NCBI GenBank assembly: GCA_947561585.1
Contig: CANNZV010000258.1
Coordinates: 248,001 to 312,000, forward strand
Length of the DNA stretch: 64,000 nt
Direction of reading: 5' to 3'
Origin: Caprella mutica
Lineage: Eukaryota; Arthropoda; Malacostraca; Amphipoda; Caprellidae
Positions 1-12,460 of the stretch are shown here, piece after piece. The position numbers were made by a program, and so were the translations under genes. Below the pieces are notes generated by a model. The model did not search any database. It saw nothing but the letters and a program-made list of their open reading frames with translations, and had not been told where the DNA came from. The first letter of the stretch is position 1. The number at the start of each line of letters is the position of its first letter.

Positions 1-129
1 TCGCTTTGATTACTGATTCTAAAATTACAACAAACATAATATGACCAAAAGATTTTTTATAATGTATATGTATATAACAGTTTCTCAATAAACAATAGTG
101 CAGATTACATTTGATTTTCTATAAATTCA

Positions 130-280
130 TCCTTCGACTAAAATTCGTATTTCGGTAAATCTGTTTCCGGCAAATTTGGGATTCCGCAATAAACGTATTC
201 AGAGAATCCGGTTCGACGAATTAGTTTTCGGTAAATTTGGTTTCTAAAAATTTGTTTTCGGAAAATCAACTTAGACCTCG
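130..280. repeat. Degenerate tandem repeat, possible orphan element arm
   Basis: About six loose copies of a TTCGGTAAATTTG-like unit (ATTTCGGTAAATCTG, TTTCCGGCAAATTTGG, TTTTCGGTAAATTTGG). It resembles the tandem-repeat termini of the MULE-like elements, but no inverted partner is present in the window. Confidence 0.35.
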
Positions 281-480
281 AGATGGTTATTACTGAAAAG
301 ATTTTCAAAGCAGACCTTAGTACCTAAAACGTTATTAATGTACAATAATTGTTTGGAATATCTGCCTCCAGCTGCAATACAGATCTTACGCCTCATCTGG
401 AGAGACTCCTGGAAGAGAAGAATTAACTAGCAGTTTTGATAATTTAGGTTTTTCGTGAAACAATACTTGTTTTCACTCAA

Positions 481-718
481 AGGTGTTTCAAGTTTACCTA
501 ATGGCTTTGTTTCCATAGCGAGACACTTTAGTGCATCAAACTATAGTTTGGATGCACTAAATTGTTTCGAAAGCTTTCAAAGTGCAGAATAATTTCCTCA
601 GCATTTTAACAGAGTTATAGCTGAAACACTTAAGTGCATCGAACTGATGCACTTTCAAGCTTTGATGCACTAAAGTGTCTCTCTTGGAGATAAAGCTTTG
701 GGTAAACTCGAAACACCT
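481..718. repeat. 238-bp imperfect palindrome
   Basis: Left AGGTGTTTCAAGTTTACC and GAGACACTTTAGTGCATCAA pair with the inverse sequences near 660-718. Several additional copies of AGTGCATCAA/TTGATGCACT in the middle give more than one possible fold. Likely a MITE-type relic. Confidence 0.5.
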
Positions 719-1334
719 GAGTGCATCAGTTGGAGTTGTTTATTTTTTTCAGTGTTACGTGAAATTTCCTATGTACATGTCAAAACACAATAGAATCAGG
801 GGATCAATATCTCGTTAACGAAGCATTTTTGGATATTTTGTCATTCATGAAACAGTATTTATTTTAAAAGCTGACAATTTTTGTTGGAACTGAAATGAAA
901 CACCCTGTATAATGTATATATCACACGAATAACTTTTTTAAGTTACCATAAGGCTAATAATTCTAATAAATTCTTCCTTTAAATAAATGTACATTAAATA
1001 AACTCTGTATGATCGATCAAATAAACTTTATTATTATTATATAACATGCAGCTAAATATATCCACATCATTTTGACTACGGCGTTAAATTAATTTAAAAA
1101 GTAGAGACTATATTTGGTACACTTTATCTGAAATTGTTTTATATATTGATACCAGATATATGTACCAAATATGAAAAATCAGTCCATTGGTATTGTTGGT
1201 AGTGTAAATAGTCACTAAGATCATTGCAAGCAAACTTTAGATCATTTGAATACCTACATACTATATATTTTTAAATCTTGTACAAAAATGTTCAGATGAT
1301 ATATATGTTCAGGTTATACGATTAAATATATGTG
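719..1334. other. AT-rich DNA without recognised genes
   Basis: No exon-like or transposon sequence is recognised except a Tc1-type end motif (ACACCCTGTA) near 900 with no partner, and a small hairpin (TATTTGGTAC / GTACCAAATA) near 1112-1173. Confidence 0.5.
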
Positions 1335-1374
1335 ATATAATTGTAACTAATTTCTTTATTAGTTACAATTATAT
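1335..1374. repeat. Perfect 17-bp hairpin
   Basis: ATATAATTGTAACTAAT (1335-1351) pairs perfectly with its inverse (1358-1374) across a 6-base loop. AT-rich hairpins like this can be chance or a microMITE; no function is claimed. Confidence 0.7.
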
Positions 1375-1477
1375 AAGTAGTATGGCTATAGTTGTTGCTA
1401 GTTTTCAGTTATCATTTTACGTAATTCATATGTTTATTACTTACTTATTAAAATAATATTAAATTCAGCTTCCTTGA

Positions 1478-1856
1478 TTACCTTTGCAAATTTGCGGAAG
1501 GTTATATTTTACTCGGCATTTATTTATTAATCATCTTGCTATTCGCATGTCTCAAAAATTATTCAACCAAATTGCCTAAAACTTGGTAGGACGATTGGTC
1601 AATATTCAGGAACCTGCTGGTAGAATTGTGGAAGCGATCCGGTCTAAGTTCAAGGTCAAGGTCATTTATAACTGAATAACTTAAAAATTATTCGACCAAA
1701 TTGCATGAAACTTGGTGAGACAATAAATTATTGGTCATTATCCAGGAACCAGTTTATTGCATTTTGGGAACGAACGGGTAAAATGTTAAGTTCAAGGTCT
1801 TTTATAACACAATTATTAATTGATATTCAGGGTCATTTATAAGCGAGGGCGAAGGT
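1478..1856. mobile_element. Interspersed repeat family R, copy 1 (inverse orientation)
   Basis: Begins TTACCTTTGCAAATTTGCGG and shares with copy 2 the blocks AAATTATTCGACCAAATTGC, AAACTTGGTGAGACAAT and TTCAAGGTCAAGGTCATT. The internal ~150-bp segment is present twice. The right end (GCGAGGGCGAAGGTA) is decayed. Confidence 0.65.
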
Positions 1857-2082
1857 ATACATTGTGCCAATTGTACGTAATCTAATTGTTTGAATTTTTT
1901 TTATGATGCTTTATTTAAAATCAAATTAATTTCAACATATACTTTTTTTCAAAAAGGAGAAAATTGAGCTCACAATTTTCATTTTTAAAGAAATTAAAGC
2001 ATATTATGCAATTATGTGTAGTGAAATGTTTACATTTTATAATTGTTTAGTGTGAATGCGTATTTTAAAATATTGTTCATCT

Positions 2083-2213
2083 TGATGACGGGTGCCACAT
2101 ATATGTAAATAAGCACACCAGATCTACTTCGCGATCTGGTACAATACTCGAAGTGATCAATTCCGAAGCAACGTGTCAATTTTGATCATTTTCTTATGTA
2201 TGTCGTCAAGAGG
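2083..2213. repeat. Short inverted repeat, possible MITE relic
   Basis: CTTGATGACGGGTGCC near 2083 faces GTATGTCGTCAAGAG near 2200, with an inner palindrome AGATCTACTTCGCGATCT. Arms are short and imperfect. Confidence 0.3.
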
Positions 2214-3039
2214 AAATAAACTAAACGTGTTAGCTGTTAATTTTTTAATTAAATAATAACTGTTATAACGCGATTACATATGTATAAGATATTAAAGTGA
2301 GAGAAAATGTAAATACTGTAAATCTCAATCACTAAAAATAATATCGTAATATCATGTATCCTGTCGAACAATTTATTATTACATGAAATTTCTTAACGTT
2401 ACAAACAAACATTAATACAAACTAATCACAGTTCAAATAATTTAAGCTACAGTCAAATAAGTGGGAAGATTATTTTTAGGTAAAAAAGCGCATGGACATA
2501 AAAGTTGTAAACTTCATTACCATTCCCTAACTTTCATTAATGTAAAGGTTAGAATAATAGACAAACTTTTAATTACTCAAAAAAAAACAATTGGCTGATT
2601 CGATGAATACCAATAATTCATTCTTTGCAGGCACTATAATGCATATATTATAAAATAATTCGGTGTCTTCTAAATTTTTACGCTGTTCTGAATAAATACG
2701 TTTTTTATAAATTTTAAACAATTTACATTACCATCAGGGGGCCGCAATATATAAAATTAAATATCTAATTTTTAAATTGCTTTAATATATAGATATTCTT
2801 TTATATATTAACTTTTTTACAACTAGTATGTTTTTCCTACTATCCATAAATATTTTCAAATAACCAATTTGTATTCTTTTTATTGAATTGTTTCTTTCTA
2901 ATAACCGATGGGATTTCTACAAACAGCACTTTCCTCTTTCAAATATCATCATATTTTTAAATGTCCGCTTTTTCTTCAATAAGTCCAAACATTTTTCCAC
3001 CTCATATTTCTTACCTCAATACTAATTTCTCACCAACAG
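2214..3039. other. AT-rich DNA upstream of the partial cadherin copy
   Basis: I see no signal-peptide exon or clear promoter here. Homology with the region before exon 2 of the main gene is limited to the last few tens of bases (CTCACCAACAG acceptor), so the duplication boundary probably lies close to 3000. Confidence 0.45.
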
Positions 3040-5822
3040 GATGCATAGATTATTTCACGGGATCCTTTGAAGATTATGGCTATCTCGTGATATCCAAATC
3101 TGAAACTTCCGAATCGACTGCAGTTGGAACTGTCATAGTAACTATCGGCTACAATCCTGAGTTCTTAGACGAACCTGAAGAAATTGATGGCACTTATACA
3201 GAAGATGGACTCAAGTACCTGAATGGAGTGGATGACGGTAGCAACATTGTTGTGTCTGTTAAACAAAACATGATAGGACTTCCAGATTTTCCAGAGAGTG
3301 TTGTAAGTTATAAAAGATTTTTATTTTTTTATGGACTGCACAGTGCACAGAGAATGGCTATTATATCCTTTACACTGCCAAAAAGTATGGATTGTCTTGC
3401 ATCAATGCACAAACTTTCTTTTGTAATAATTAGAAGAAGAAAATAAGTAATAAAAATAAAATAAAACTTCTACGTGTTGCAAGTTAGTGTGTGCAATGAC
3501 GCTGTGCCCTAATGAAGGTTGATAATGAAAAACAATAATTAATCTTTCTCTCTAGCGATTTACGATTCAAAAAAATTAGTTTAGTTTCAATATGAAATAG
3601 TAAATTTTAAAAATTTACAACATACGTATAGTAGTAATTTTAATAGTGTACGATCTGAAATATGGAAATAGATGAAATTTAGGATACTATTAACATCTTT
3701 TGTTTCTTTATTTAGCGAATTGAAACAATTATAGATCGAAAATTATATCTATATCGCATGTATTTCCATATGTGCAAGTTGTATAAGATATATATATGAT
3801 GTAGCACACATTAATATATTGAATTCTTTAACTTACTAGTAGTTATGATATTCTTACAAAGATTGAAATATTTTGTAATGTTAATTCCTTACAGGTAGGC
3901 TTGCAGATACAGTACGACTTCCCAGTGATAGCTGATAACTCAGAGTATGAGGTAAAGTTATAATTTGGAAGTAACAAGTGTTTATGATGCTGGCTAATAT
4001 TTATTAAAACAAAGCAACAGCTGAATGTAAAAAAAGTTTTTTTTTTAAATGGCTCTATTGGTTTTATATATTGACTGTGTCCAAGTAATGATTTAAATTG
4101 AACATATTTGATGTTCATTTTCATTTTTATCCAATAAAGGAAGATATATATTTTTAAGAGAATTAATTATATTTTCCAGATTTGCACACTTCAAATAAGA
4201 GTTGACTTGCAAGATGGAAACACTCAGATTCCAACTACAGACAAAGATAGTTATATTTACACAGTTCGTGAAGACTATCCTGAAATGCTCACGATTCCCA
4301 ATTTCCAGGTAACAACATATTTTGCATCAAAAATATTTAGTACTAAAAATAGCACAGACATTTATGTAATCATAGCAAGAAAGAAACACAAAGTTGAAAT
4401 AATGGCTCAGAGACATACAGTATTTTAATCGTTTTTATTATGATATATTGTTTTAAAAGAATTCATATTTAATGAAATGAATTTAGATGCAATATAAATC
4501 TGATGAGGAATATTCTTTGATTTTCCTACCATACAGATATTGGAATTGACATTCATAAACTAAGTCATATTTAATAAACATGTATACAGTAATTTAGTCA
4601 TAATAGACAACAGTGAATAAGAAAAAGATTTATGGACATTTTGTGGGTTATCATTAGCTCTATTTCCCGATTAAGAAGCCCCTCTTTATTTTTTTCTTCA
4701 GATACTGGCTAGTGACTTGGACTACTCGGTTCCAAACAACCAATTGACAGTAACTTTCCAAGAGAGTGACTGTCCTTTGGAGAGTGACGAGCAAACTTAC
4801 ACTCCAGTACAAGGCGGGAATGTCTCAGTCACTTTCCACCTCAAGAACAAAGTGGATTACGACTCCATGGGCTCTACGCATGACATAACTTGCTCCGGAG
4901 CTGCCACTGTGAGTCCCATGACTCTTAAACAGCTCTACATGATATTCTAAAACTAGTATATAATATAATGTTCGTGTTATTATTTCTTCTCAATTCGAAG
5001 GATGGCGGAAGCACTCAATTGAAGAAGGAATTCTCTCTGATTTTGACAGTTGAGCCCTTTTCGGATGAGTTTCCTCGATTTGAATATCCTTTGTACTCTA
5101 CTGAACTTGACAATCTGGAAGTAAGTTCTACTCTTTCACCATCTCAATGTATCTTCTGAACACTTTATTAAATATAAGAACCTTTAGAACTAAATATTTA
5201 CACAAACAGGCAACAGGCTTACCTTTGCCAATTTCACCTGCCGAAATCAAAGCAACTGATGGTGATAATGACGTCATAGAATACAGCATGGAAGCTTATG
5301 AAGGTAATTGTATGATTTCCTGCGACTTAATTGACTTTAAATTCAAAGGTACAGTTACTTTGATATTCAAAGTAACTTTCATTCAAAAAATTTTATATGA
5401 TAAGAATATTTTATTTTCTAATCTCCATGGCCATTATTCAGACAGCACTCCTTGGAATGATTTCTTCGCGATTGATTCTTCTACCGGTGAGGTGTTCCAA
5501 GTGAAGGACTTACCTTCAGACATGGCGGAGTTTGTGCATATATTTTACATCGTTAAAGTGAGAGATAGAAATGGTGATAAAAATATTGATGTAAATTAAA
5601 AAAAATAGATTGATTTCATTACATGATTTACTTATAAATATTTTCAAACTCCAGGCAAGTGATGGAACATCACCAACTGATTCGGGTTCAGATACAACGG
5701 TACTGCAGATCATCTTACCAAAAAGAGAAATCACAACAACAACACAGACTCAATGTGAAACATGTGAACCTTGTCCTACGTGCAACACTGCTTCATTTAT
5801 AACTGACACAATTAGAAACTAA
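3040..5822 (+). pseudogene. Partial duplicate of cadherin exons 2-9, truncated by frameshift and stop
   Basis: Exons 3040-3302, 3895-3951, 4180-4308, 4702-4908, 5001-5120, 5210-5303, 5442-5557 and 5655-5822 correspond one-to-one with exons 2-9 of the main gene, with near-identical sequence and similar introns, indicating a recent segmental duplication. Exon 3 has lost its normal donor (gtaagt in the main gene), but a gtaaag nine bases on could be used in frame, adding Glu-Tyr-Glu. Exon 9 gains one A near 5810 and hits TAA at 5820-5822; homology fades by about 5870. No exon 1, Thr/Ser linker, TM or tail is seen here. An AATAAA at 5997 leaves open a short secreted product if a signal exon lies upstream of the window. 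Confidence 0.75.
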
Positions 5823-5996
5823 CAACGGTAACGTCAGTTACTGAATCTTGCCCTCTATACTACATCATATTCAAAATTCTCAAATCCATGTTATAAGTTT
5901 TAATGTTGTCATGAATTTATATCAACTTGTTTGGGACGTTTAACTGAACGTGATAAATGTACAATTTTTTTAGTTCAATAATTTAACTAATCAATG

Positions 5997-6002
5997 AATA
6001 AA
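5997..6002 (+). promoter_or_regulatory. Possible polyadenylation signal after the truncated cadherin copy
   Basis: An AATAAA hexamer lies 175 bases after the stop codon of the partial cadherin copy. In AT-rich DNA such hexamers occur often by chance, so this only shows that transcript termination here is possible. Confidence 0.25.
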
Positions 6003-6350
6003 GCTATAATTTCATGCTTATATGCTTTTATTAACTTCACTGTATAAATAGAAGGAAAGTATTGAACTAAGTATTATTTTTATTATATAAGGTTCTATTA
6101 CATTTAAAGTCCTGTTACAAATAAGGTGCCACTAAGTGGACCAACTGATGCAGCAGCAAACTGATTCTGTAATTAGGTACTAAAAATCTATCACTAAAAT
6201 GAAAATATTACATTACATTACAGATATTGCATGGAAACTTGTAGTGAGTTTTCTCTGAGCTTCCTTGTCACATGGTATGGTATTATAAGGCCCTCGAAAC
6301 TTTTCCATTCATTTACTTATAACTATAATTAATCTTAATTTCTACTATTT

Positions 6351-6473
6351 AACAATCTAATAGACGATAATAGTCATCATTCACAAATATAAACAATCTA
6401 AAAGACCATAATAGTCATCATTCTCATATATAAACATTCTAATAGACCATAATAGTTATCATTCACAAATGGG
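6351..6473. repeat. Three copies of a 41-bp tandem repeat
   Basis: Unit starts AACAATCTAATAGACGATAA and continues TAGTCATCATTCACAAAT; three consecutive copies differ at a few bases. Confidence 0.8.
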
Positions 6474-6511
6474 ACAAATATAAATAGAGAACAGTACCTA
6501 TGATGACTCGT

Positions 6512-6719
6512 GGAGCAACAGTTTGACCCAAGACACTTGAGCCCTAAAAATTGAGCCCATAGACAAATGAGCCAAGGAAAAATCGGGACTACAGATTGTA
6601 CACCATGTGTAATCACTGCGATGTAATGTGCAATGCTGTCCCATTCTGTTCTTGGCCTATATGTCATTGGCTCAATAATTGTGTTTGGCTCAATTGTCAG
6701 TGCTCAATTGTCTCGTACC
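6512..6719. mobile_element. Small hairpin element with GAGCC-type tandem-repeat arms
   Basis: The left arm contains CACTTGAGCCC, AATTGAGCCC, AAATGAGCCA; the right arm has TTGGCTCAATTGTC and CTCAATTGTCTC in inverse orientation, ending in cap GGTACGA plus GA (reverse complement). It looks like a 208-bp deletion derivative of the tandem-repeat-terminus type. No confident target duplication. Confidence 0.45.
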
Positions 6720-6959
6720 AATCTGTCGGTGCCACACAAAGACTGCTGAGTTTACAACGAATGAAATTCTCGTTCACCCTGAATAACACTACATGTTCCA
6801 ATGTTCTACTATGACATAACCTTATAAGAAGGAATTGCAGTTCTCTTAATAAATAGTAATTATTTCTTTTATAATGATAATTAAAAAAATAATTTGACAG
6901 ATGGAACAACTATTATTATATTAGAGGTTATTTAAACTCTGCGTTGAATGTTTTTTCAG

Positions 6960-9787
6960 ATTTCAAGCTTTCGAATAGAAAGATTTATATTCATCATCAG
7001 CAGGAGGGTGGTAAACCTGGACCTGACAATGAATTTTATGACCAATGGTTGTATGTTGGATACCGTCTTTCTCTTTCAGCTATCTATCCTATATTTTATT
7101 AATATTAATTAATCTATTAAATATTAAAATATGAGACGAAAATTAGATTTTTTTGTTACTATCTATATAGCTATTTCTGACTACATTAATTCTCTAGAAT
7201 AATTATATATTTAATTATTCTACTTTCCATATATCTGTAACAAAATCTAATGTGTTTTATTGTTCTCAAGTGTTTTCTTGTTTCTATGTATGTCCTCTAT
7301 TCCTAATGAGCTACAAAAAATATATACATATTTTTTTCCCTCTTTATCCTAAGTCTATCCTGTTTATCCTAAGTGTGTCCTAGACACACACCAAGGATAT
7401 CCTAGGATAGACATAGGATGAACAGGACACACTTAGGATCAAGATACACATATATATGTATCAAGAGGACACGCATATAGCAACAAGTAACGCATTAGGA
7501 ATAGAGGACATACATAGAAACATGGAAACACTTGAGAACAACAAAACACATTTTCAAAAAATATAATTTTATTACGATGAATGTACGTAATTATTAACAA
7601 CCGAATCATGAAATGTTCAAAATATCTTATAAAGGAGAATATTGCAGTGTTGTTAATTATTATGATCTTCCATGGCCCCACCTTATTTTATATCAAATTA
7701 GGAAGTGCGTCTGAGATGAAATAAACAACTGAAAGTGACCGCTAGTAAAACATCACAATCAATTAAAAGATCACAATCAATTAAAAGATCACAATCAATT
7801 AAAAGATCACAATCAATTAAAAGATCACAATCAATTAAAAGATCACAATCAATTAAAAGATCACAATCAATTAAAACATCACAATCAATTTAGCAATTCT
7901 CTTATTGTGAAAATTGATGACTGCGACTTACTGCATCAATTCCAAATACTTTCCCTGAAAGTGAATAGCCTCTGTTGGTATTCGGTTTACAGGCTACCAA
8001 ATTTAAAAATATAACATCATGCCAATAACATGTATTATGAAGTATCACAATTAGTGTCCACAAATGAACCAAATATTTCTAAAATGGAAAGTAATATTTT
8101 TCTCTTCAAACTCCCTGTCTTTTCTCACTTTTCTCCTAAAATAAACTCTACATGCATTCCTTACCTGCATCTCTGTATTAGACAGTGAATAGTGATCTAT
8201 GTTCCTCATTTAGATATTAGACAGCCGTCTGTGGGACAATTTTGGTATGGAAATGCACCAATAGGTGGCGATATCCTCAGGTAAATATAACTTTTCAGAA
8301 TTTAACAATATCTTATACTACCTTCATGTTTAATATCTAAGAAGATATAAAAAAAAAATTACTCAACTTTTTCAACTATCTTGATAAAATATTGAATAAA
8401 AATTTGAAGCTCATCGATAAAATAATTTTCATATATTAAAAATTAGAATCATCCTATTGTTGGTAATTTTCTTCGAATATATCATAAATTTAATTAAATG
8501 TAGTTTACACAAACTCATTTTATTTTCTCATTTTATATTTTCATTACAAATAATATCAATACGAACATTGTATTGTTTCAAAACATTTTTAAAGTTATTT
8601 GAATGCATTTATTCAATGCATAATTATAAAACAACATTGTGGGTTTTTTCCTGGTCTATCAATTAACTCGTTCACTTCGTTTCAGGCCATATGTGTACCG
8701 GCGGTGGGATTACACTGTCGCGTATCGGGACACCCGTGTGCCGAATTCAAACTTATAGTGTTTTAAAAAATGCTAATAATTACTAATATGATGACCTATG
8801 GATTTATTAATATAACTGTCATTAATATAACAGAGGAATGCCAACTATATCCAGATACGCAGTGATCGTGTTAACACATGTTACAATGTTATTAAATCAA
8901 CTTTTAAATTGTAGGACTACCCGGTGGAAAATCAGAATCGTAAGTAGGCTCATAAATTGCTATTCAACATGACTCCCAGCATTTCTAATATAATGAATTA
9001 TTGGTTATTATTCCATTTTAATATCGAACTGCATACTTTGAAATATATATCTTAGAGAGTCAATCACTTTTCTATTGATAACTACCTAGCTTTTTATTTG
9101 CAACTCTGTGTATCTCACCAGTGAGGGAAATAACAAATACAATTTTTTGGGCTATTTTCTTTAGAGCTACTTCTCACTAATTTAATTTCCATATTTCATC
9201 AATTAACTTCATTCCCTGCAGTTTACTAATTGGTCGGAAGCATGAATATCAAACCAACAAGATCTATATCCTTACAAATCTCATTTTTAGACGGTCATGT
9301 TCTCCCCCATTAATTATAACAAAAAATAAGTCTCTGTAGCTTCAATGAAATATTACGTTTGTTAAAAGAGTTTTTAAAGTTCTAAAATTATTAGCTATCT
9401 CAAGTGGGTGGGCGTTTACACAAGTCATCACCGTATCTGGTTTGTTAGGGTTTCTTATTACCTGTTTTATCTCCCACTTTCCGAGAACTGCGAATGCTTG
9501 AGTTCTGTGACTTTCCTCTAAAACCTTCAATAGTTCATATAGTGAGTTATGGTGGGGCCATGTAAGATCATGTTGGGTTAAAACATAGTCTTTGATGGCA
9601 AACCATAATTAATTAATTACTATATAATTATTCAAAAGTCAAACACAATCAATGGCGATGCCTTATAGCCAAGATGATGCAATGCCACGGATGTCTGACT
9701 TATTAAACATTACGGAGCAGACTGTCATGGCACACGCTGCTAAAGCATTATTGAGGATGACAGCTTCGATGAGTACAATATATAGAG
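6960..9787 (+). CDS. Candidate small gene with Tyr/Trp/Arg-rich exons (partial model)
   Basis: Several short exon-like blocks with good splice sites line up in phase. 6960-7064 (or ending 7010) reads FKLSNRKIYIHHQQEGG, then FYDQWLYVGY. 8214-8280 reads IRQPSVGQFWYGNAPIGGDI. 8686-8758 reads PYVYRRWDYTVAYRDTR and can stop at TAG 8756-8758. 8915-8939 is a microexon (LPGGKSES) with a gtaagt donor. 9639-9787 reads QTQSMAMPYSQDDAMPRMSD and stays open to a gtgaga. The start codon and first exon are not found. Linking 8686 to 8915 requires a weak gtgtgc donor before the stop. The aromatic/Arg composition recalls arthropod myofilament proteins (flightin/myofilin type), but I cannot establish homology. 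The 8214 and 8686 exons are the best supported. Confidence 0.38.
7251..7550. mobile_element. 300-bp near-perfect palindromic MITE
   Basis: Outer arms TGTGTTTTATTGTTCTCAAG and the inverse (CTTGAGAACAACAAAACACA) and inner arms (CTATGTATGTCCTCTATTCC; ATCCTAAGTGTGTCCT) pair through almost the whole length, with a small asymmetric bulge. It has no coding potential. Confidence 0.7.
7753..7890. repeat. 18-bp tandem repeat TCACAATCAATTAAAAGA
   Basis: Almost eight nearly identical copies. Its high uniformity suggests recent expansion. It lies between candidate exons of the small gene at 6960-9787, so it would be intronic. Confidence 0.92.
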
Positions 9788-9824
9788 TGAGATTCAATAG
9801 TTAAGTATGTAATGTTCATGTATA

Positions 9825-11197
9825 CAGAGTGTTACGCAAAAATGTACCCCATTTTTGTATAATTTATAATAAAAGATAATATAATTATCTCCGGTTAAAA
9901 AATATTGTTTTTCATATGAATAGAAAATTTGTGAATATTTACTTAATCATTAGTGCACAGTAAGAGGTTTAATGGACAGGGGTAAATTATGCTTCTACCA
10001 ACCAAATTTCAACAATAACACAGAAAATAAACTTCAAGAAAATACTCTTCAACCTTCAATTGTTATTATTAATATTTTTTAGAATTTTGAATAAATAGTA
10101 ACCGTTTTATTTGCATTTTGTATGTATTTGAATTTTGTACAAATGTTCAAATGCAAATAAAACATCATGCAATTTCTGCCCCCCTGACTACGCAAAGCGA
10201 AAAGCGTTTTGCAATTAGATTTCCGCTCAATAACCTAGGTTCATCGAATGATTAGTAGTCACAGATGAGGCTGCATTTTCACGTTGATATTCAAAATACA
10301 ACAATGTGGTTTATTAATCAACCCGAGAAAAAAAAAGGATTTTGAAAAAAAGTATACACAGAGAGAAGCTTTCTGTGTTTGAGAGTCTTTGCGGTAATGG
10401 AACATTCACGTACGTATCTGTCCTTCTTTCATGATTTAAATTAGACAGACTGAACTTTATTTATAAATATTAAATGCGTTAATACTTCCATACTTGAAGC
10501 TTGCTCAAAACCGCAATGAATTCAGGCATATTTGATTTCAGAAAGAGTAATCACCAGCTCATCGATACATCACACTATCACAGTCAAAGACAAATTACGA
10601 GAAGTATTTGGACAGCGGCTGCTAGCACTAGGATTTGATGTTCAGTGGTCACAGAGCAGCCCAAACCTAACCTCATGTGATTTTTAACTTTGGGGATTTG
10701 TTAACAATCTTGTATTTAAAACACCACCTCCGACATTTGAAATAATAGGAGAAAGGGTGGAGGATGCATTTGAGACATTGAAGAACGATCGAGTAATGAT
10801 CCGGAGAGCAGTTGGTGGTTTAATGAATCGAGTTAAGAGTTGTCTTCAGATAAACGGTGATCATGTTGAAGGATTCTAAAGGTTGGTTTACATTTTATGT
10901 TTATTAAAAAAAATTGTTTTTCTATTGTCGGAATTTGATTTCGTTGCTGGGAAAACTGAGATTAAGATGAAAATTTCAAAAGTGTTATTTCAATAATTCC
11001 TTGGTACAAGCATAATTTACCTCTGTTCATTCAACTTCTTACTGTGCACTCATAATTCAGTAAATATTCACAAAAAATTTAATTCGTATGAAAAACAAAA
11101 TTTCCCTTATTATGAAATAAACAGATTTAAAATATCTCAATTTTAACCGGAGATATAATTCATACAAAAATGGAGTACATTTTTACAGAACACTCTG
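9825..11197 (+). mobile_element. Tc1/mariner relic with long (~190 bp) inverted repeats
   Basis: Flanked by TA (9823-9824 and 11198-11199). Ends begin CAGAGTGTTACG and CAGAGTGTTCTG (reverse complement), and the homology between arms extends about 190 bp, including the shared GTGAATATTTACT and GTGCACAGTAAGA. The interior holds a degenerate transposase (next entry). Long TIRs are known for some Tc1/mariner lineages. Confidence 0.8.
10548..10879 (+). pseudogene. C-terminal fragment of mariner-like transposase
   Basis: Reads VKDKLREVFGQRLLALGFDV, then QWSQSSPNLTSCDF, an in-frame stop, LWGFVNNLVFKTPPPTFEII and a terminal MNRVKSCLQINGDHVEGF. The SPxLTxCDFxLWG block is the third catalytic aspartate region. 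Upstream, around 10255-10330, a decayed VTDEAAF motif marks the first aspartate region. The stop and decay make it non-functional. Confidence 0.75.
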
Positions 11198-12460
11198 TAC
11201 AGTATGATTACTTGCTACGACTTATTGAGAAAAAATATATTGTATACTATTTCCATATTTTTCAACAATAAAAAAAAGAATAGATGCAAACGAAGTGTCA
11301 TTTCCAAATGCGAATTAAATACAGAATGGATATTTCAATAGATTATTTATTAAAAAATGATTTGAATATGAAAATACATTTGTTTTATTATATTTCAATA
11401 CTGATATTATGATGCATGCATTTTTCTGTCTGTATGAGTGTGTGTTCATGTATTTCTTATCACACAGTTTGAAATACCTTCACAATAACAATTAGAACTT
11501 AAAATAAAATATATATTGAAAAAAAAAAATTTCCATTTCATCAAAAAATAGAGCAATTTTCATCATACAATACCTACATGTAATATATCCTCTGAACTGA
11601 ATTAAATTGCACGTGAAAAAAGTATATTGAAGCTCTCTTTGTTTTGAATATAGAGGGAAATTAAGCATAAATTTGTAAAAGAGGACACATAAGTCCCAAT
11701 AGTACTCTATTTAGTTTGTGGAGAATACAACGTGCAATAGCGGCAATGAATAGCCAATAGTTACCAACTAGTGATATAAAATATAACTATAAATGAAAGC
11801 GTGTATATGTGTTCTATCCCCCCAAAAAAATCTAAAATATATCATAATATACATTATTTTTTAAAGGGAACATACTCTTCTACCTCTTTGACTTAGAGGA
11901 TAAAGGCAAGGCAATTATAGCTGTGCGATCTTTTGAGTTATGTTTAAGGGAGTCCGGGGAAGTGATATGCGTGTGATGGTGGTACAGACGATTCTGAAAT
12001 TTATTTTAAAAAACCTATATAAGTACATTGAATAAAATATAACTCTAAAATACAATTAGCAAAGATACAAAAAATTTACCACAAAAACATTATACTTCAT
12101 GTATCCTCCACTAAACTCACCACAATGTATAGTTATCCGGACAAAATAAGATCACGCATCAGTCACAGCATATATGAATAGATATTCATCAATCCACAAT
12201 TACGAAACTACAAGTTCATCAGTACACAAAAGGTATAGAAATGATAATTCACCAATTCACAAAGGTAAGCAAATGCTAATCCACCTGTAATTCAACATGA
12301 AAATTAAGGCAACTCCACATTATCGCTAACAAATAGTCAAGACGCTACCTTTCAAAGAGCGCACTAGATTTGATCATGGATAACTCCCACAACCAGGTTA
12401 GTTCAGCACCCAAGCATAACCAAAATAAATTGAATCAAACACCAATAAATCTTAAGACGC
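11198..12460. other. AT-rich DNA, nothing recognised
   Basis: Only low-complexity AT-rich sequence and diffuse TTCATCAATCCACAA-type words were seen; no exon with plausible splice sites stood out. Confidence 0.4.

Noticed and set aside
890..905. ACACCCTGTA as a Tc1-type terminus
   Set aside because: No opposed partner or transposase fragment was found within reach, so the match is too short to annotate.
1335..1374. Perfect hairpin as a transcription terminator
   Set aside because: Rho-independent terminators do not apply to nuclear eukaryotic DNA, and no transcript ends are implied.
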